Below are positions 23,734-32,991 of a stretch of 64,000 bases of DNA, piece by piece (position 1 is the first letter of the stretch; the number at the start of each line of letters is the position of its first letter). The DNA comes from Vibrio tasmaniensis (GTDB lineage: Bacteria > Pseudomonadota > Gammaproteobacteria > Enterobacterales > Vibrionaceae). The notes below the pieces were generated by a model that worked only from the letters and a program-made list of their open reading frames with translations, had not been told where the DNA came from and did not search any database. The stretch spans positions 124,001-188,000 of the forward strand of contig NZ_AP025511.1 of the NCBI RefSeq assembly GCF_024347635.1, given 5' to 3'. The position numbers and the translations under genes are program-made.

Positions 23734-26700
23734 GAGCGTTCCAAAGTGAGTTCTTCTAATGAATCTTGTTCATGTACTTCTTGTTCGATTAGATTTTCAA
23801 CTAGCGGCGGCTTGCGACAAAACAGACCAAGCAGCACGGGAATCAAAATCAGAGTCACCGCTGTGGCAAACAACTCACCAAACACCAAAGATACTGCCGC
23901 TGGTTTCAAGTATTGCGCCTGTTCTGCAGTCTCACTTAGCAATGGCAACAATCCACACACCGTTGTAATGGTGGTTAAGAAAATCGCTCTCAAACGACTG
24001 GTACCCGCAATGATCAAGGCTTGTTGCAACGGTACACCTTGACGATATTCACTATTAAAACGCGTGATCAACACCAACGAATCGTTGATCACGATGCCTG
24101 TCATTGCCATCATACCGAACATCGAAAGAATGCTGATGGGTAAATCCATCAAGTAGTGACCAAAAATCGCACCTGCAAAGCCAAACGGTATCACTGCCAT
24201 GATGATCATCGGCTGCCAGTAAGACTTCAACGGCACAGCCAACAAAATGTAGATCATGAGTAGCGTTAGTATCATCGCTGATTTAAAGCCATTCGACACT
24301 TCACCTATTTCTTCAAATTCACCGCCCGCTTTTATCGTGACACTTGGATACTGTAGGTGCAGAGAGTCGATGGTTTCTTCAAGTTGCTCACGTGTTTTCT
24401 CTGGTGATTGCAGCTTTCTGTTCTGCTTCCAATAGAGGTTGATCACTTGCTCTCTGTCACGACGGTAAACCACTTGCGGTTCTTGCTCATGACGAAGCTC
24501 GGCAATATCACCAATCATCACGCTTCCACCGTTGGGCAGCATGATAATTGCCTGTTGTAGCTGAGCTAAGGTTCTACGCTCCTCTCTCGGATATTGCAAA
24601 AGCACCTTGGTTTCTTGCCCATTTTCTAATAGGCGATGAACTTCTCTTTCTCCAAATGCTTCTCCTGCAAGCTGAGCCAGTTTTACTTGAGTTAGCCCGA
24701 GTTGCTGACCATATTGGTTCAATACCAAGCGGACTTGCGGCAAACCATCTTGACCATCATCGTAGACATCTGATACACCTTTTAACGAGGCCAAAGTTTC
24801 CGACAACTGTTCGCTAACAAGATAAGCTAGGTCACGATCATTGGACGAAATCGTTAAGAAAGTACCACCTGCAGGCTCCTCTGCCGCACTAAACTTAACT
24901 GAGTAAGCACCTTCTATCGGTCCTGTGTTTTCTCTCCATTTCTTCAACAATAAATTGCCCGGCAATGAACTTAATGATTCAGTGGTGAGCTCGGCGGTGA
25001 CTTCAATTTCACCATAGCCATCAGACCAAGCAAGCAAATTAACAATGGGTTTCTCTTGCAAGGGATAGTTGTCCATTAAGTCTTTTTCTACACGCGTCAT
25101 AGCTTGTTCGACTTGCAACAAAGCTTGTCGCTGTAAAGGCAACGGAGCTCCATCTTCCAAACCGATAATTGCGGTTACATAACGCCCCGGAATTTCAGGG
25201 AACAATGCACTGCGAATCGCACCGTTAGACCACATGCCATAAGCCAGTGAGATAACGGCCACAAACCCAAGTAAGGACGCGACTTTGTAGCCAAGCGCAA
25301 ACTCCAGTACTGGCTTGTAAATGTTGAGATTAAACCACTGTAACCCGCCTTGCGCTGCACTCTGAACCTTGGCGAAGATACTTGTAGATGGCTTTTTCAC
25401 CGAAAGCTGAGCCAAGTGTGACGGCAAAATGAACTTACTTTCGATGAGCGAGAAGAGCAAAGCGAAGATCACCACTGCCGAAAACCCGGCAAGCACTTTG
25501 GCTAGCTCATTGTTAATCCATAACATTGGAGAGAACGCTGCGATGGTTGTGAGCACACCAAACACGGTTGCTACTGATACTGAGTTAACGCCCTGCCAAG
25601 CGGCTGCCTTTCCATTTATATTCGAGTGGCTGTTTAGATTTGGTAACCCATTGATATTATGAGAATAGCCGGTGTTACCCGTTCTTTTTTCATGAATCGC
25701 TTCCCCGACGACAACCGCATCGTCTACTAGTACGCCGAGAACCAAAATAAAACCAAATAGGGTGATGTCATTGATGCTGTAATTAAACAGCTGCATTGCC
25801 GCGAGCGTACCAGTAAGCGCAATTGGAATACCCATCGCAACCCAAAATGCGAGCCTTATTTCAAGAAAGACCCCAAGTAGAATCACCACTATCAACAGGC
25901 CTTGCCAAGCGTTTTCACTCAGACGAAATAATTGATCTTCAATGTAGGGTGCCATGTCGGCCATGGTATTAAGCTCAATGTCAGACGGTAAGATCGCACG
26001 TTGTCTCTCCAGTGTTTCTCGGATGTCTTCACTGACCTTAAGTAGATTGTCAGTTTGGCTGGTGCTAACCCTTAAAGCGATGGCATTTGAACCGTTGTTA
26101 CGTACGATTGAACCGCTGTACTGGTAACCACGGCTGAGCTTGGCGATATCACCCAATAGTATTTTCCCGTTGCTCCCAGAAATCACAACAAGCTGGTTCA
26201 GTTTCTGTAAATCATCGGCATAACCGTCCCCGCGAATCACCATACGGCCTTTGTCACTAATGAGCTCTCCACTACGAGATTCAAGCGAACGTTGTTCTAC
26301 TAGCCCAGCTAAGTCTTCCAAGCTCAGCCCTAACGCCTTAAGTTGGTCGGTATCGGGTTCAATAACCAATTGAGACATTCGAGTACCCCAATTTGACACC
26401 TTCGAGATACGAGGATTCTTCTTTAGTGCTTGTTCCAGTTGTTTGGCAATAGGTTGTAATTCTGCATCAGTTCTCGGCCCAGACACCACCACAAACGCAG
26501 CTAAGTTAGTAAACTCATTACGCACCACTTGAGGCTTTTCAGCCTGCACAGGAAAACCATTGATCGCGTTAACTTGATTACGAATGTCATCCAGAAGCTT
26601 ATCTAGATCCGTGTCACTGGTTTTACGAACCATGACCTGAGACACCCCAGCACTGGACTGACTGGTAATCTGTTTGATGCCAGCAATACCACTAATCGAC

Positions 26701-26909
26701 TCTTCGATTCGCTGTGTCACACTTTCGTCTATTTGTTGCGCGGTACCTCCAGGGTAAACAACGCTGATGCTAATTGACGATGGCGCAATTTGAGGAAACG
26801 ATTCGACACGTAATTGTCCAAACGCAAGCACACCACTGATAACAATCGCCATCATCAATAAATTGGCAGCAACAGGATTATTGATAAACCATTTAGTCAT
26901 CCAACTCAT
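23730..26909 (-). CDS. RND-family efflux transporter, permease subunit
   Basis: 1059 residues, the size of AcrB/MexF-type pumps. It starts with a TM1 amphipathic pattern (FINNPVAANLLMMAIVISG), has the porter-domain opening RVESFPQIAPSSISISVVYPG, and the TM4 proton-relay aspartates in ILVLGVLVDDAVVVGEA. The TM10-11 region reads MMAMTGIVINDSLVLITRF. It overlaps its neighbours by four bases on each side (ATGA), so it is translationally coupled to the adaptor upstream and the regulator downstream. No outer-membrane factor gene is present, so TolC elsewhere is assumed. Its closest subclass (HAE-1 or metal) is more like HAE-type; substrates unknown. Confidence 0.93.
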   Translation of the reverse strand: MSWMTKWFINNPVAANLLMMAIVISGVLAFGQLRVESFPQIAPSSISISVVYPGGTAQQIDESVTQRIEESISGIAGIKQITSQSSAGVSQVMVRKTSDTDLDKLLDDIRNQVNAINGFPVQAEKPQVVRNEFTNLAAFVVVSGPRTDAELQPIAKQLEQALKKNPRISKVSNWGTRMSQLVIEPDTDQLKALGLSLEDLAGLVEQRSLESRSGELISDKGRMVIRGDGYADDLQKLNQLVVISGSNGKILLGDIAKLSRGYQYSGSIVRNNGSNAIALRVSTSQTDNLLKVSEDIRETLERQRAILPSDIELNTMADMAPYIEDQLFRLSENAWQGLLIVVILLGVFLEIRLAFWVAMGIPIALTGTLAAMQLFNYSINDITLFGFILVLGVLVDDAVVVGEAIHEKRTGNTGYSHNINGLPNLNSHSNINGKAAAWQGVNSVSVATVFGVLTTIAAFSPMLWINNELAKVLAGFSAVVIFALLFSLIESKFILPSHLAQLSVKKPSTSIFAKVQSAAQGGLQWFNLNIYKPVLEFALGYKVASLLGFVAVISLAYGMWSNGAIRSALFPEIPGRYVTAIIGLEDGAPLPLQRQALLQVEQAMTRVEKDLMDNYPLQEKPIVNLLAWSDGYGEIEVTAELTTESLSSLPGNLLLKKWRENTGPIEGAYSVKFSAAEEPAGGTFLTISSNDRDLAYLVSEQLSETLASLKGVSDVYDDGQDGLPQVRLVLNQYGQQLGLTQVKLAQLAGEAFGEREVHRLLENGQETKVLLQYPREERRTLAQLQQAIIMLPNGGSVMIGDIAELRHEQEPQVVYRRDREQVINLYWKQNRKLQSPEKTREQLEETIDSLHLQYPSVTIKAGGEFEEIGEVSNGFKSAMILTLLMIYILLAVPLKSYWQPMIIMAVIPFGFAGAIFGHYLMDLPISILSMFGMMAMTGIVINDSLVLITRFNSEYRQGVPLQQALIIAGTSRLRAIFLTTITTVCGLLPLLSETAEQAQYLKPAAVSLVFGELFATAVTLILIPVLLGLFCRKPPLVENLIEQEVHEQDSLEELTLERS

Positions 26910-28084
26910 TGGTTTTCCTCCTCAATCTGTTCATCATCAGATTGGATCGCGATCATGGATTCTGAACTATCATCTTGATAAAAGTTAGGCTCGACTTGTT
27001 TACCAATAAGCATCGAAGCAAGCGGATACTGAACCACTAGGCGAACCTCCTCGCTTTGCTCACTTAACTGAATATCGAACGTTTGATTACCTTGCCCAAC
27101 AAGCACTACAGACTCTTTGCGTAAACGGTCGTTATTATCTAACGTCCACACATATCCATCTCGTGTCATCGCGCTTAAAGGGACACTGACTACGTTGTCC
27201 TTTAATCCTAAATTGACCACGGCTTGAACCTGCTGATTTGGAAACAGTCTTGGCTTACTTTGATACGGTGCTTCAACCGACAACACCACTTGTCTTTGAC
27301 GGGTAACCGCATTAACTTGAGGAGACACAAAACGCACTTTGGCGGGCCACTGGTTCCCAGAACGGCTCACCACAGTGATGCTCGGTTCAGTAAGCGCCGC
27401 TTGAACTTGTTGCCAATGCATTTCTGAGATCGGCAACTCAATATCAATTGAATCACTGGCAGCTAGTTCAAAAGTCACTTGCCCCGCTGCTATCCATTCT
27501 CTTGGGCTAATATGGCGTTTCATGATCACCGCATCAAAGGGCGCAGTAATCACAGACTCTTCCAGCAACTTCTGTGCGCTTAGGTGAGCCTGCTTTGCTT
27601 GTTTCAGGTTAGCTTTCGCAGCCAGTACTTGAGGCTCTCTGCGAGCAAAAGACGAACTCGTTTTCGGGTTCAGCATTCTTAACGCGACCGTTTGCTCATG
27701 CTTAGCCTTTTTCAACTCCAACTCTGCTTGTTTCAATACACTCGAAGCTTGAGCCAAGTTCGCATCAACTGCGCTTGTATCTAATTTTGCTAACACATCG
27801 CCTTTGTTAACCAAATCCCCCGGTTCAATGTTTTCATTTAACCACTTTAATTGAGCACTACTCGACGCTTTTAGCTGCACTGGCCAACGAGCAGCGGTTA
27901 AGCCTAATACCGTTAACGTCGATTCGTGCTGTGAGGGTATCACCTCTAAAACTGAGACTGGAGCAAGGACAGCTTGTTTCTTAACTGGCTCGGTAGCTTC
28001 AGGTTCCAGTACATCAACGACAACCAATGCGATAAAAATGGCTGCGAAACCAACTAATACAGAAAGTGGCTTTTTAAATTTCAT
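26906..28084 (-). CDS. RND efflux periplasmic adaptor (HlyD/MFP family)
   Basis: 392 residues: N-terminal signal-anchor TM (LSVLVGFAAIFIALVVVDVL), barrel-sandwich/lipoyl halves (NEDNIEPGDLVNKGDVLAKLD-like segment around residues 95-110), a coiled-coil hairpin (about 110-165, ANLAQASSVLKQAELELKKA), then beta-barrel and membrane-proximal domains with VSPREWIAAGQ-type repeats. It links the RND pump to an outer-membrane channel. Its ATG sits inside the last codons of the upstream ABC-TM gene (11-base overlap), and its stop overlaps the RND start. Confidence 0.9.
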   Translation of the reverse strand: MKFKKPLSVLVGFAAIFIALVVVDVLEPEATEPVKKQAVLAPVSVLEVIPSQHESTLTVLGLTAARWPVQLKASSSAQLKWLNENIEPGDLVNKGDVLAKLDTSAVDANLAQASSVLKQAELELKKAKHEQTVALRMLNPKTSSSFARREPQVLAAKANLKQAKQAHLSAQKLLEESVITAPFDAVIMKRHISPREWIAAGQVTFELAASDSIDIELPISEMHWQQVQAALTEPSITVVSRSGNQWPAKVRFVSPQVNAVTRQRQVVLSVEAPYQSKPRLFPNQQVQAVVNLGLKDNVVSVPLSAMTRDGYVWTLDNNDRLRKESVVLVGQGNQTFDIQLSEQSEEVRLVVQYPLASMLIGKQVEPNFYQDDSSESMIAIQSDDEQIEEENQ

Positions 28085-29000
28085 GAGATATCTCCCCGGT
28101 AACAGGCTGAAGTGAGGTGTGATTAAGGCGCTGACTGATTTCAGTGAGACGAGAAAGGGTTTGTAACGTGATTGGCAACATTACTGCAGTTTCAACAAAC
28201 TCGAGTGAATAAGTGACGATGGAGAACACTTGCCCTGCGGTCGGCTCGATAAGCTGACTCACCATCCATAAATTGCCGATGACCGCGCCAAACAACACGA
28301 TAAAAATCAGCCCATAAACAACAGCTTCGGTATCTGAAAGCTTGATTTCACACTGTTTTAGGCGCTCAAAGTGCCAGCGGAGTGCAGATAAACGAACACC
28401 ACTCAGCAATTTCACTTGCTGCTCTACTTGATCGTTAAATTGGCCATTGAGTCGAGTAAATGTTCGGTGGAATACGCCGTAGATAACCAGCATCGACAAT
28501 CCCGAAAACAACATGCAAAGCGCCAATGAGAAGTGAAACGTTGAAAGGATAACCACCGTCGCGACCAGTTGAACTATCGCCGTCATCAGAGTAGGCAAAT
28601 CATCTTCTAGGAAATCAACCAGCTCACGAGACATGGTTAGCCGCGCATCTTTGGTCGAAATAGATAAACCGCGCAGGTTACGCTCGACAAGGTTTGCCAG
28701 CTTTACGCGAATTGCACCATACACACGGGTATCATAAAAACGACGAACGACGCTGATAACCACCAGTACAAGAAGAATCGCAGCCAGCATCATCAAAGGC
28801 TGAAAGCTCTGGTTTAGCACTCCGTCGATGGCGTAACCAATAAACAGCGGCAGCAGAATAAGCATCACGTTTTCAGCCAATACCATTAACCAAGTCGCAG
28901 CGACCTTTAATGGGTTAAGCCTAATGATCGTCAGCAGAGAGATGGGATGTTTGAATAGCATTATTGAGCCCATAAATGAATATGGCGCCAGTATTACCAA
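28074..29000 (-). CDS. ABC-transporter six-TM domain protein without ATPase domain
   Basis: 308 residues that contain only the membrane half of an ABC exporter: six hydrophobic segments (about 35-60, 68-88, 135-155, 160-178, 235-255, 265-285), with exporter-type coupling-helix surroundings (VYGAIRVKLANLVERNLRGLS). No Walker A, Walker B or LSGGQ is present, and no ATPase gene is adjacent. It is first in an operon with the adaptor and RND pump. The start could be 29000, or ATGs at 28973 or 28961 (MLFKHPIS); none has a clear ribosome site. Function not known. Confidence 0.75.
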   Translation of the reverse strand: MVILAPYSFMGSIMLFKHPISLLTIIRLNPLKVAATWLMVLAENVMLILLPLFIGYAIDGVLNQSFQPLMMLAAILLVLVVISVVRRFYDTRVYGAIRVKLANLVERNLRGLSISTKDARLTMSRELVDFLEDDLPTLMTAIVQLVATVVILSTFHFSLALCMLFSGLSMLVIYGVFHRTFTRLNGQFNDQVEQQVKLLSGVRLSALRWHFERLKQCEIKLSDTEAVVYGLIFIVLFGAVIGNLWMVSQLIEPTAGQVFSIVTYSLEFVETAVMLPITLQTLSRLTEISQRLNHTSLQPVTGEISHEI

Positions 29001-29141
29001 TCCCGCATGGAAAAAAGTGTCCCAAATTGCTGTATTAACAAATTAGACGACAGACTCGCTTAGTCACTAGATAGGTTACCTTTTGTTTACCTCGACTCCT
29101 TTATTGTCCTTGATAAGAAAAATGAACAACAAGGAAAGAGC

Positions 29142-29744
29142 ATGAAATTATTCGCTTCATTACTCACGACAGTCGGTATTACTGGCCTTGTCTGGGGGGG
29201 ATTACATATTCAGCCAGCGATTGCGGATGCATCGAAGGAACAGCCTATCAAAAAGGTTTCAATAGCTGAGTCAAAAGCAACTAAGCCCGCATCTAAAAAA
29301 CCACTAGTCACTGCAAACACGACTTATCTGCAAGGTTTGAGCAAGACGATTCCATTAGATAATGTTCCAGAGTTGTGGGCGGACTTCTATAAGCAACTAG
29401 AAACCAATAACGAAGCAATCACTAAACACCAGAAACAGCAACAGGAAGTCATCGTGATCTATCAAGACATCAGCTTAGATTTCAGCGAAGCGACGATCAC
29501 AATTGGCTTCCCGACTCAGCAATCAAAATCAAAGAAAAACAAACTCTTGATTGAGCTTCCCAACAAAGCCAAAGGCACCCTCCTGCTTAGCAAAGGTGAG
29601 CATACTGAACAGGAACTAGCACAAGCTTGGGAAGGTATCGCGATTTTAAAAGAAGTGGATATGGTCATAGAACACCACCAGCTGAATCAGCATGGGTTGC
29701 CAGATTCTAGTGAGTTGTACGTCTATTATAAGAACAACCAGTAA
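29142..29744 (+). CDS. Exported protein with GyrI-like effector-binding domain
   Basis: 200 residues. A signal peptide (MKLFASLLTTVGITGLVWGG...PAIADA) is followed by a Lys/Ser/Ala-rich linker to about residue 55, then a domain with the GyrI/AraC-effector pattern: LQGLSKTIPLDNVPELWADF, later VIYQDISLDFSEATITIGF, and a final EHHQ...ELYVYY strand. GyrI-like domains normally bind small hydrophobic or cationic ligands in the cytoplasm; here the domain is predicted periplasmic. It leads an operon with a hydroxylase and a two-component pair (gaps 11 and 8 bp). Good AAGGAAAG ribosome site. The family call is from hand reading. Confidence 0.6.
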   Translation: MKLFASLLTTVGITGLVWGGLHIQPAIADASKEQPIKKVSIAESKATKPASKKPLVTANTTYLQGLSKTIPLDNVPELWADFYKQLETNNEAITKHQKQQQEVIVIYQDISLDFSEATITIGFPTQQSKSKKNKLLIELPNKAKGTLLLSKGEHTEQELAQAWEGIAILKEVDMVIEHHQLNQHGLPDSSELYVYYKNNQ

Positions 29745-29755
29745 AGGATTTAGTT

Positions 29756-30667
29756 ATGGATTTCACTATGGATAGCATTGGGAATTTTCTCTCTCAAACA
29801 TTCACAGAAACGAGCATCATCCTGACCGAGACTTGGGTAGACGACAACTTTCTACTGCTTGCTCTGGCTCTGTTTATCTTTGAGCTTATCCGTTATGCCT
29901 TTAAGAAAAAGCTCACCTGGAACATGTTGGGAGACAGCGCGACCAACTTAGTCACTTTGTTCTTCTTATTGGTTACCGTTTTCTTTGTCGGGTTAGCCTA
30001 TGTGGGCGCGTTTGTTTACGCTTACGAGAATTTCAGCCTGACTCAATTGCCAATATCTGGTTGGACAATTCTTGGTTGCCTGATCTTGGCCGATCTCGCG
30101 TATTACTGGGAGCACCGATTCTTACACAGCAACGGTTTAGCATGGGGAACGCACTCGGTTCACCATAGCTCGCCTTACTTTAATATCTCGGTCGCCTATC
30201 GCTTTGGGCCTTTAGATTGGTTCTTCCCGTTCTTCTTTCACTTGCCGTTAATTCTGCTCGGCTTTAATCCGTTTGTAGTGCTGATGTGTGAAACCGTTGT
30301 TCAACTGTTTCAAACACTGCTGCACACTGAAACCGTTAAACGCCTGCCCCGCCCTGTAGAAGCGGTGTTTAATACGCCTTCACACCACCGAGTGCATCAC
30401 GCGACCAACAAGCAGTATCTTGATAAGAACTATGCAGGCATCTTCATTATTTGGGACAAGATGTTCGGTACCTTCGCCAAAGAAGAGGAAGAAGTCAGAT
30501 ATGGTGTGTTCCCGAGAATCAACTCTGTGAACCCATTTAAGGTATATTTCCATGGCTACGTTAAACTAGGCCAACAGTTGTGGCACGCGCCAAATTGGAA
30601 CCACCGACTACAAATTCTTATTCAACCGCCTATCTGGGCTTGGAAAAGAGAACGAGAAACAAAGTAA
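29756..30667 (+). CDS. Fatty acid hydroxylase / sterol desaturase family membrane enzyme
   Basis: 303 residues, four hydrophobic segments, and the three histidine boxes of the di-iron membrane hydroxylase superfamily: EHRFLHSNG, THSVHHSSPYFN and HHRVHHATN (plus an early DLAYYWEH). These enzymes insert oxygen into alkyl chains of lipids, carotenoids or hopanoid/sterol-like substrates; the substrate here is unknown. Second gene of an operon that ends in a two-component system, suggesting regulated modification of membrane lipid or protection of it. Ribosome site AAAGGA. Confidence 0.88.
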   Translation: MDFTMDSIGNFLSQTFTETSIILTETWVDDNFLLLALALFIFELIRYAFKKKLTWNMLGDSATNLVTLFFLLVTVFFVGLAYVGAFVYAYENFSLTQLPISGWTILGCLILADLAYYWEHRFLHSNGLAWGTHSVHHSSPYFNISVAYRFGPLDWFFPFFFHLPLILLGFNPFVVLMCETVVQLFQTLLHTETVKRLPRPVEAVFNTPSHHRVHHATNKQYLDKNYAGIFIIWDKMFGTFAKEEEEVRYGVFPRINSVNPFKVYFHGYVKLGQQLWHAPNWNHRLQILIQPPIWAWKRERETK

Positions 30668-30675
30668 GGACACTT

Positions 30676-31350
30676 ATGAGTATTAACGCCCTGTTGATTG
30701 AAGACGACAGCGACTTGGCAGAAGCCATTGCAGACTATATGGAACTCGACGGTTTCGAATTCGATTTTGCTTACAATGGCAGCGCGGGTCTAAATCTCGC
30801 TTTAGAGGGGCGTTATGACATCATCTTAACGGACATCAACATGCCTAAAATGGATGGGCTTGATGTCTGCCAATCTCTTAGGAAGCAAGGCGTGACCACT
30901 CCGATTCTCATGTTGACGGCAAGAGACACGTTACAAGACAAAATCGCAGGGTTTGAGGTCGGTTCGGATGACTATCTAGTGAAGCCTTTTGCGATGGAAG
31001 AACTCAAAGTACGGCTGATGGCATTAGTGCGCCGCGCTCAAGGTTCAGTGACATCCCTGTCTGTCGCAGATCTCAAACTGGACTTAGACAAGCACCAAGC
31101 CATTAGAGACGGCAAGCTATTAAAGCTCTCCCCCGTCTGTTGGCGAATGCTCGTTATGTTAGTTCGAAACAGCCCTAACGTGGTGAGCAAAGCCAAGCTT
31201 GAAGAAGCATGGGAAGACGAAATGCCAAGTTCGGATAGCATGAAAGCGCACCTGTTTAAGCTCCGCCAAGTGGTCGATGCGCCCTTTGATTCAAAGCTAG
31301 TCCACACGGTTCATGGCATTGGTGTTGTCTTGCATGAGGAGCCATCATGA
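30676..31350 (+). CDS. OmpR/PhoB-family response regulator
   Basis: 224 residues. The receiver domain (1-120) has acidic ALLIEDDSDLA, phospho-acceptor Asp in DIILTDINMPKMDG, the T/S in MLTARD and the K in DDYLVKPF. The C-terminal winged helix (~130-222) shows LSPVCWRMLVMLVRNSPNVVSKAKLEEAWE and MKAHLFKLRQVVD...VHTVHGIG. Start at ATG 30676 with TAAGGA; an earlier ATG in frame lies inside the hydroxylase gene and is not used. Overlaps the sensor kinase start by four bases. Confidence 0.93.
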   Translation: MSINALLIEDDSDLAEAIADYMELDGFEFDFAYNGSAGLNLALEGRYDIILTDINMPKMDGLDVCQSLRKQGVTTPILMLTARDTLQDKIAGFEVGSDDYLVKPFAMEELKVRLMALVRRAQGSVTSLSVADLKLDLDKHQAIRDGKLLKLSPVCWRMLVMLVRNSPNVVSKAKLEEAWEDEMPSSDSMKAHLFKLRQVVDAPFDSKLVHTVHGIGVVLHEEPS

Positions 31351-32639
31351 AACAGGCAAGCGTGAATCGAGTCAGTATTAAGCGCGATATTTACCTCTAT
31401 CTGTTTGGCATTGTCGTGCTATTGACTGCCATCTACAGCTTAATGGTGTCTCAAAGCTACCAAATTGGCCTCAATGAATCGGCAAAGTATGGATTCCTGT
31501 ATGAATTAGAAGTCGCAGAACAACATTACCTCGAAACAGGGCAACTGCCAGACTACCAAAACCCAACATTCCAAGCCTTTCTGAGTTATTCAGATCTGCC
31601 TGCTAAGTTCCAACAAGCCTTTGATTGGAAAACATTTGATAACGATGCTATTTATGATCATTACCACCCTTCACCTAACAATGAATCAGGGCAATACCTC
31701 TATGCCGCCAAACATCAAGTTTCTGGTAAAGATGAAGCCTTGTACATCATTTCTGAATATGATGAAGCCATCTACTTGAATCTATTCGAGCTGAACCCAC
31801 CCGATTCCGTGAACCAAATTAACAATGCCTTCATTGCCATCGGTGCCCTTTTACTCTTGGTATTTTTGATCATTCGCCTGCTGATACATCGAGTCACCAA
31901 ACCGATTATTAGGCTATCAAAATGGTCTGAATCTCTGGATGTGGACAAGACTGAAGGTCTGACTCAATTTCGCTATAAAGAAATCGACCAGTTAGCTTCC
32001 CAACTAATTAAAAGCGTGCAGGGCGAACGTCAGGCCAATGAGCGGGAGAGCTTTTTCTTAAAAGCAGCAAGCCACGAGTTAAGAACACCGATTGCCACTA
32101 TTTCAGCCAGTGGCGATATGCTGGTTCGGTTGTCTGAAAGTATTCCTAACAGCGGACAACGAGCGGTAGCGCGAATCCAACGCTCAGCCACCAACATGAA
32201 AGCCTTGGTAACAACGCTGTTGTGGATGAGTCGTAATAACGAGATAGAGACCAACTACGAGCAAATCAAGCTGACTCCCCTGCTCGATAACATTATCGAA
32301 AGCCAACGTTATCTTTTAAAAAACAAAGAAGTAGAGATTCACACCAAGGTCGACCAAGGCGAACACTCCCTTCCCCGCGAGTTAACTGAGGTTGTGATCA
32401 CCAACTTAGTCCGAAATGCATTTCAACACGGCGGTAGCGGAAATATCAGGATCACACTGACAGAACATCAGTTTGAGTTAACCAACCGTTTGGAAGATGA
32501 AAACCTAGCAAACGACTCTGAACAACAAACCTCTTTTGGTATCGGCCTAGAGCTCATAGATCGCGTTTGTCAGAACCAAGGTTGGCAGTTTACTCATGAA
32601 ACTCACAACAATGAGTTCATCGTTAAAGTCACGCTGTAG
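31347..32639 (+). CDS. Two-component sensor histidine kinase
   Basis: 430 residues. TM1 (~13-33), a periplasmic domain of about 125 residues, TM2 (~162-182), then HAMP-like linker, H box (AASHELRTPIATISASGD), N box (VVITNLVRNAFQHGGSGN), and G box (SFGIGLELIDRVCQNQ). It presumably phosphorylates the preceding regulator. The periplasmic domain is not recognisable as a known ligand fold, but its gene shares an operon with an exported GyrI-like protein that could be a signal partner (inference). Confidence 0.92.
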   Translation: MKQASVNRVSIKRDIYLYLFGIVVLLTAIYSLMVSQSYQIGLNESAKYGFLYELEVAEQHYLETGQLPDYQNPTFQAFLSYSDLPAKFQQAFDWKTFDNDAIYDHYHPSPNNESGQYLYAAKHQVSGKDEALYIISEYDEAIYLNLFELNPPDSVNQINNAFIAIGALLLLVFLIIRLLIHRVTKPIIRLSKWSESLDVDKTEGLTQFRYKEIDQLASQLIKSVQGERQANERESFFLKAASHELRTPIATISASGDMLVRLSESIPNSGQRAVARIQRSATNMKALVTTLLWMSRNNEIETNYEQIKLTPLLDNIIESQRYLLKNKEVEIHTKVDQGEHSLPRELTEVVITNLVRNAFQHGGSGNIRITLTEHQFELTNRLEDENLANDSEQQTSFGIGLELIDRVCQNQGWQFTHETHNNEFIVKVTL

Positions 32640-32727
32640 CGATTTGCCCAAATGGTTATTTGATGGTGACCAAAAATTTACCCTTGTTTGGTTATGCTAG
32701 TCGCACAATCTAGTTAGGAGTTATTTT

Positions 32728-32880
32728 ATGGGCACTTGGATTTTAGAAACACTGTTATGGGCAGTAGTAACCGTGGCGGTTTGTGTCGCTATTTGGGGAT
32801 TTTACTTACCTAATATTTTAATCGCATTAGGCGTTTCGGTAGCGGTATCGCTGTTACTGGGCAATAGCTGGAGAAGCTAG
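32728..32880 (+). CDS. Small single/double-TM membrane protein (50 aa)
   Basis: A 50-residue frame that is almost entirely hydrophobic: MGTWILETLLWAVVTV, a short FYLPN turn, then LIALGVSVAVSLLLGNSWRS. TTAGGAG lies nine bases upstream of the ATG. It is 88 bp after the kinase gene with its own possible promoter upstream (ACAATC/TATGCT-like). The TM hairpin with a polar tail looks like a real small inner-membrane protein; no function known. Confidence 0.6.
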   Translation: MGTWILETLLWAVVTVAVCVAIWGFYLPNILIALGVSVAVSLLLGNSWRS

Positions 32881-32927
32881 TTATTTAAGGAATAACGTAG
32901 TTCAAAATATAAGTGAGTATTGGCACA

Positions 32928-32979
32928 CCCGACAGCAGCGATATTTACCAAGTACGTTGATTAGGCACGTACTGTCGGG
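32928..32979. repeat. Nested inverted repeat
   Basis: CCCGACAG (32928-32935) pairs perfectly with CTGTCGGG (32972-32979). Inside this, AGTACGT (about 32950-32956) pairs with ACGTACT (32967-32973), and the two alternatives share CT at 32972-32973, so they are partly exclusive. No T-tract. It lies between the convergent small membrane gene and the dioxygenase-like gene. Confidence 0.6.
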
Positions 32980-32991
32980 CGAAGAATTAAA

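Noticed and set aside
30580..30675. N-terminal extension of the response regulator
   Set aside because: It lies within the hydroxylase gene in another frame; the ATG at 30676 has a good ribosome site and begins the receiver fold.
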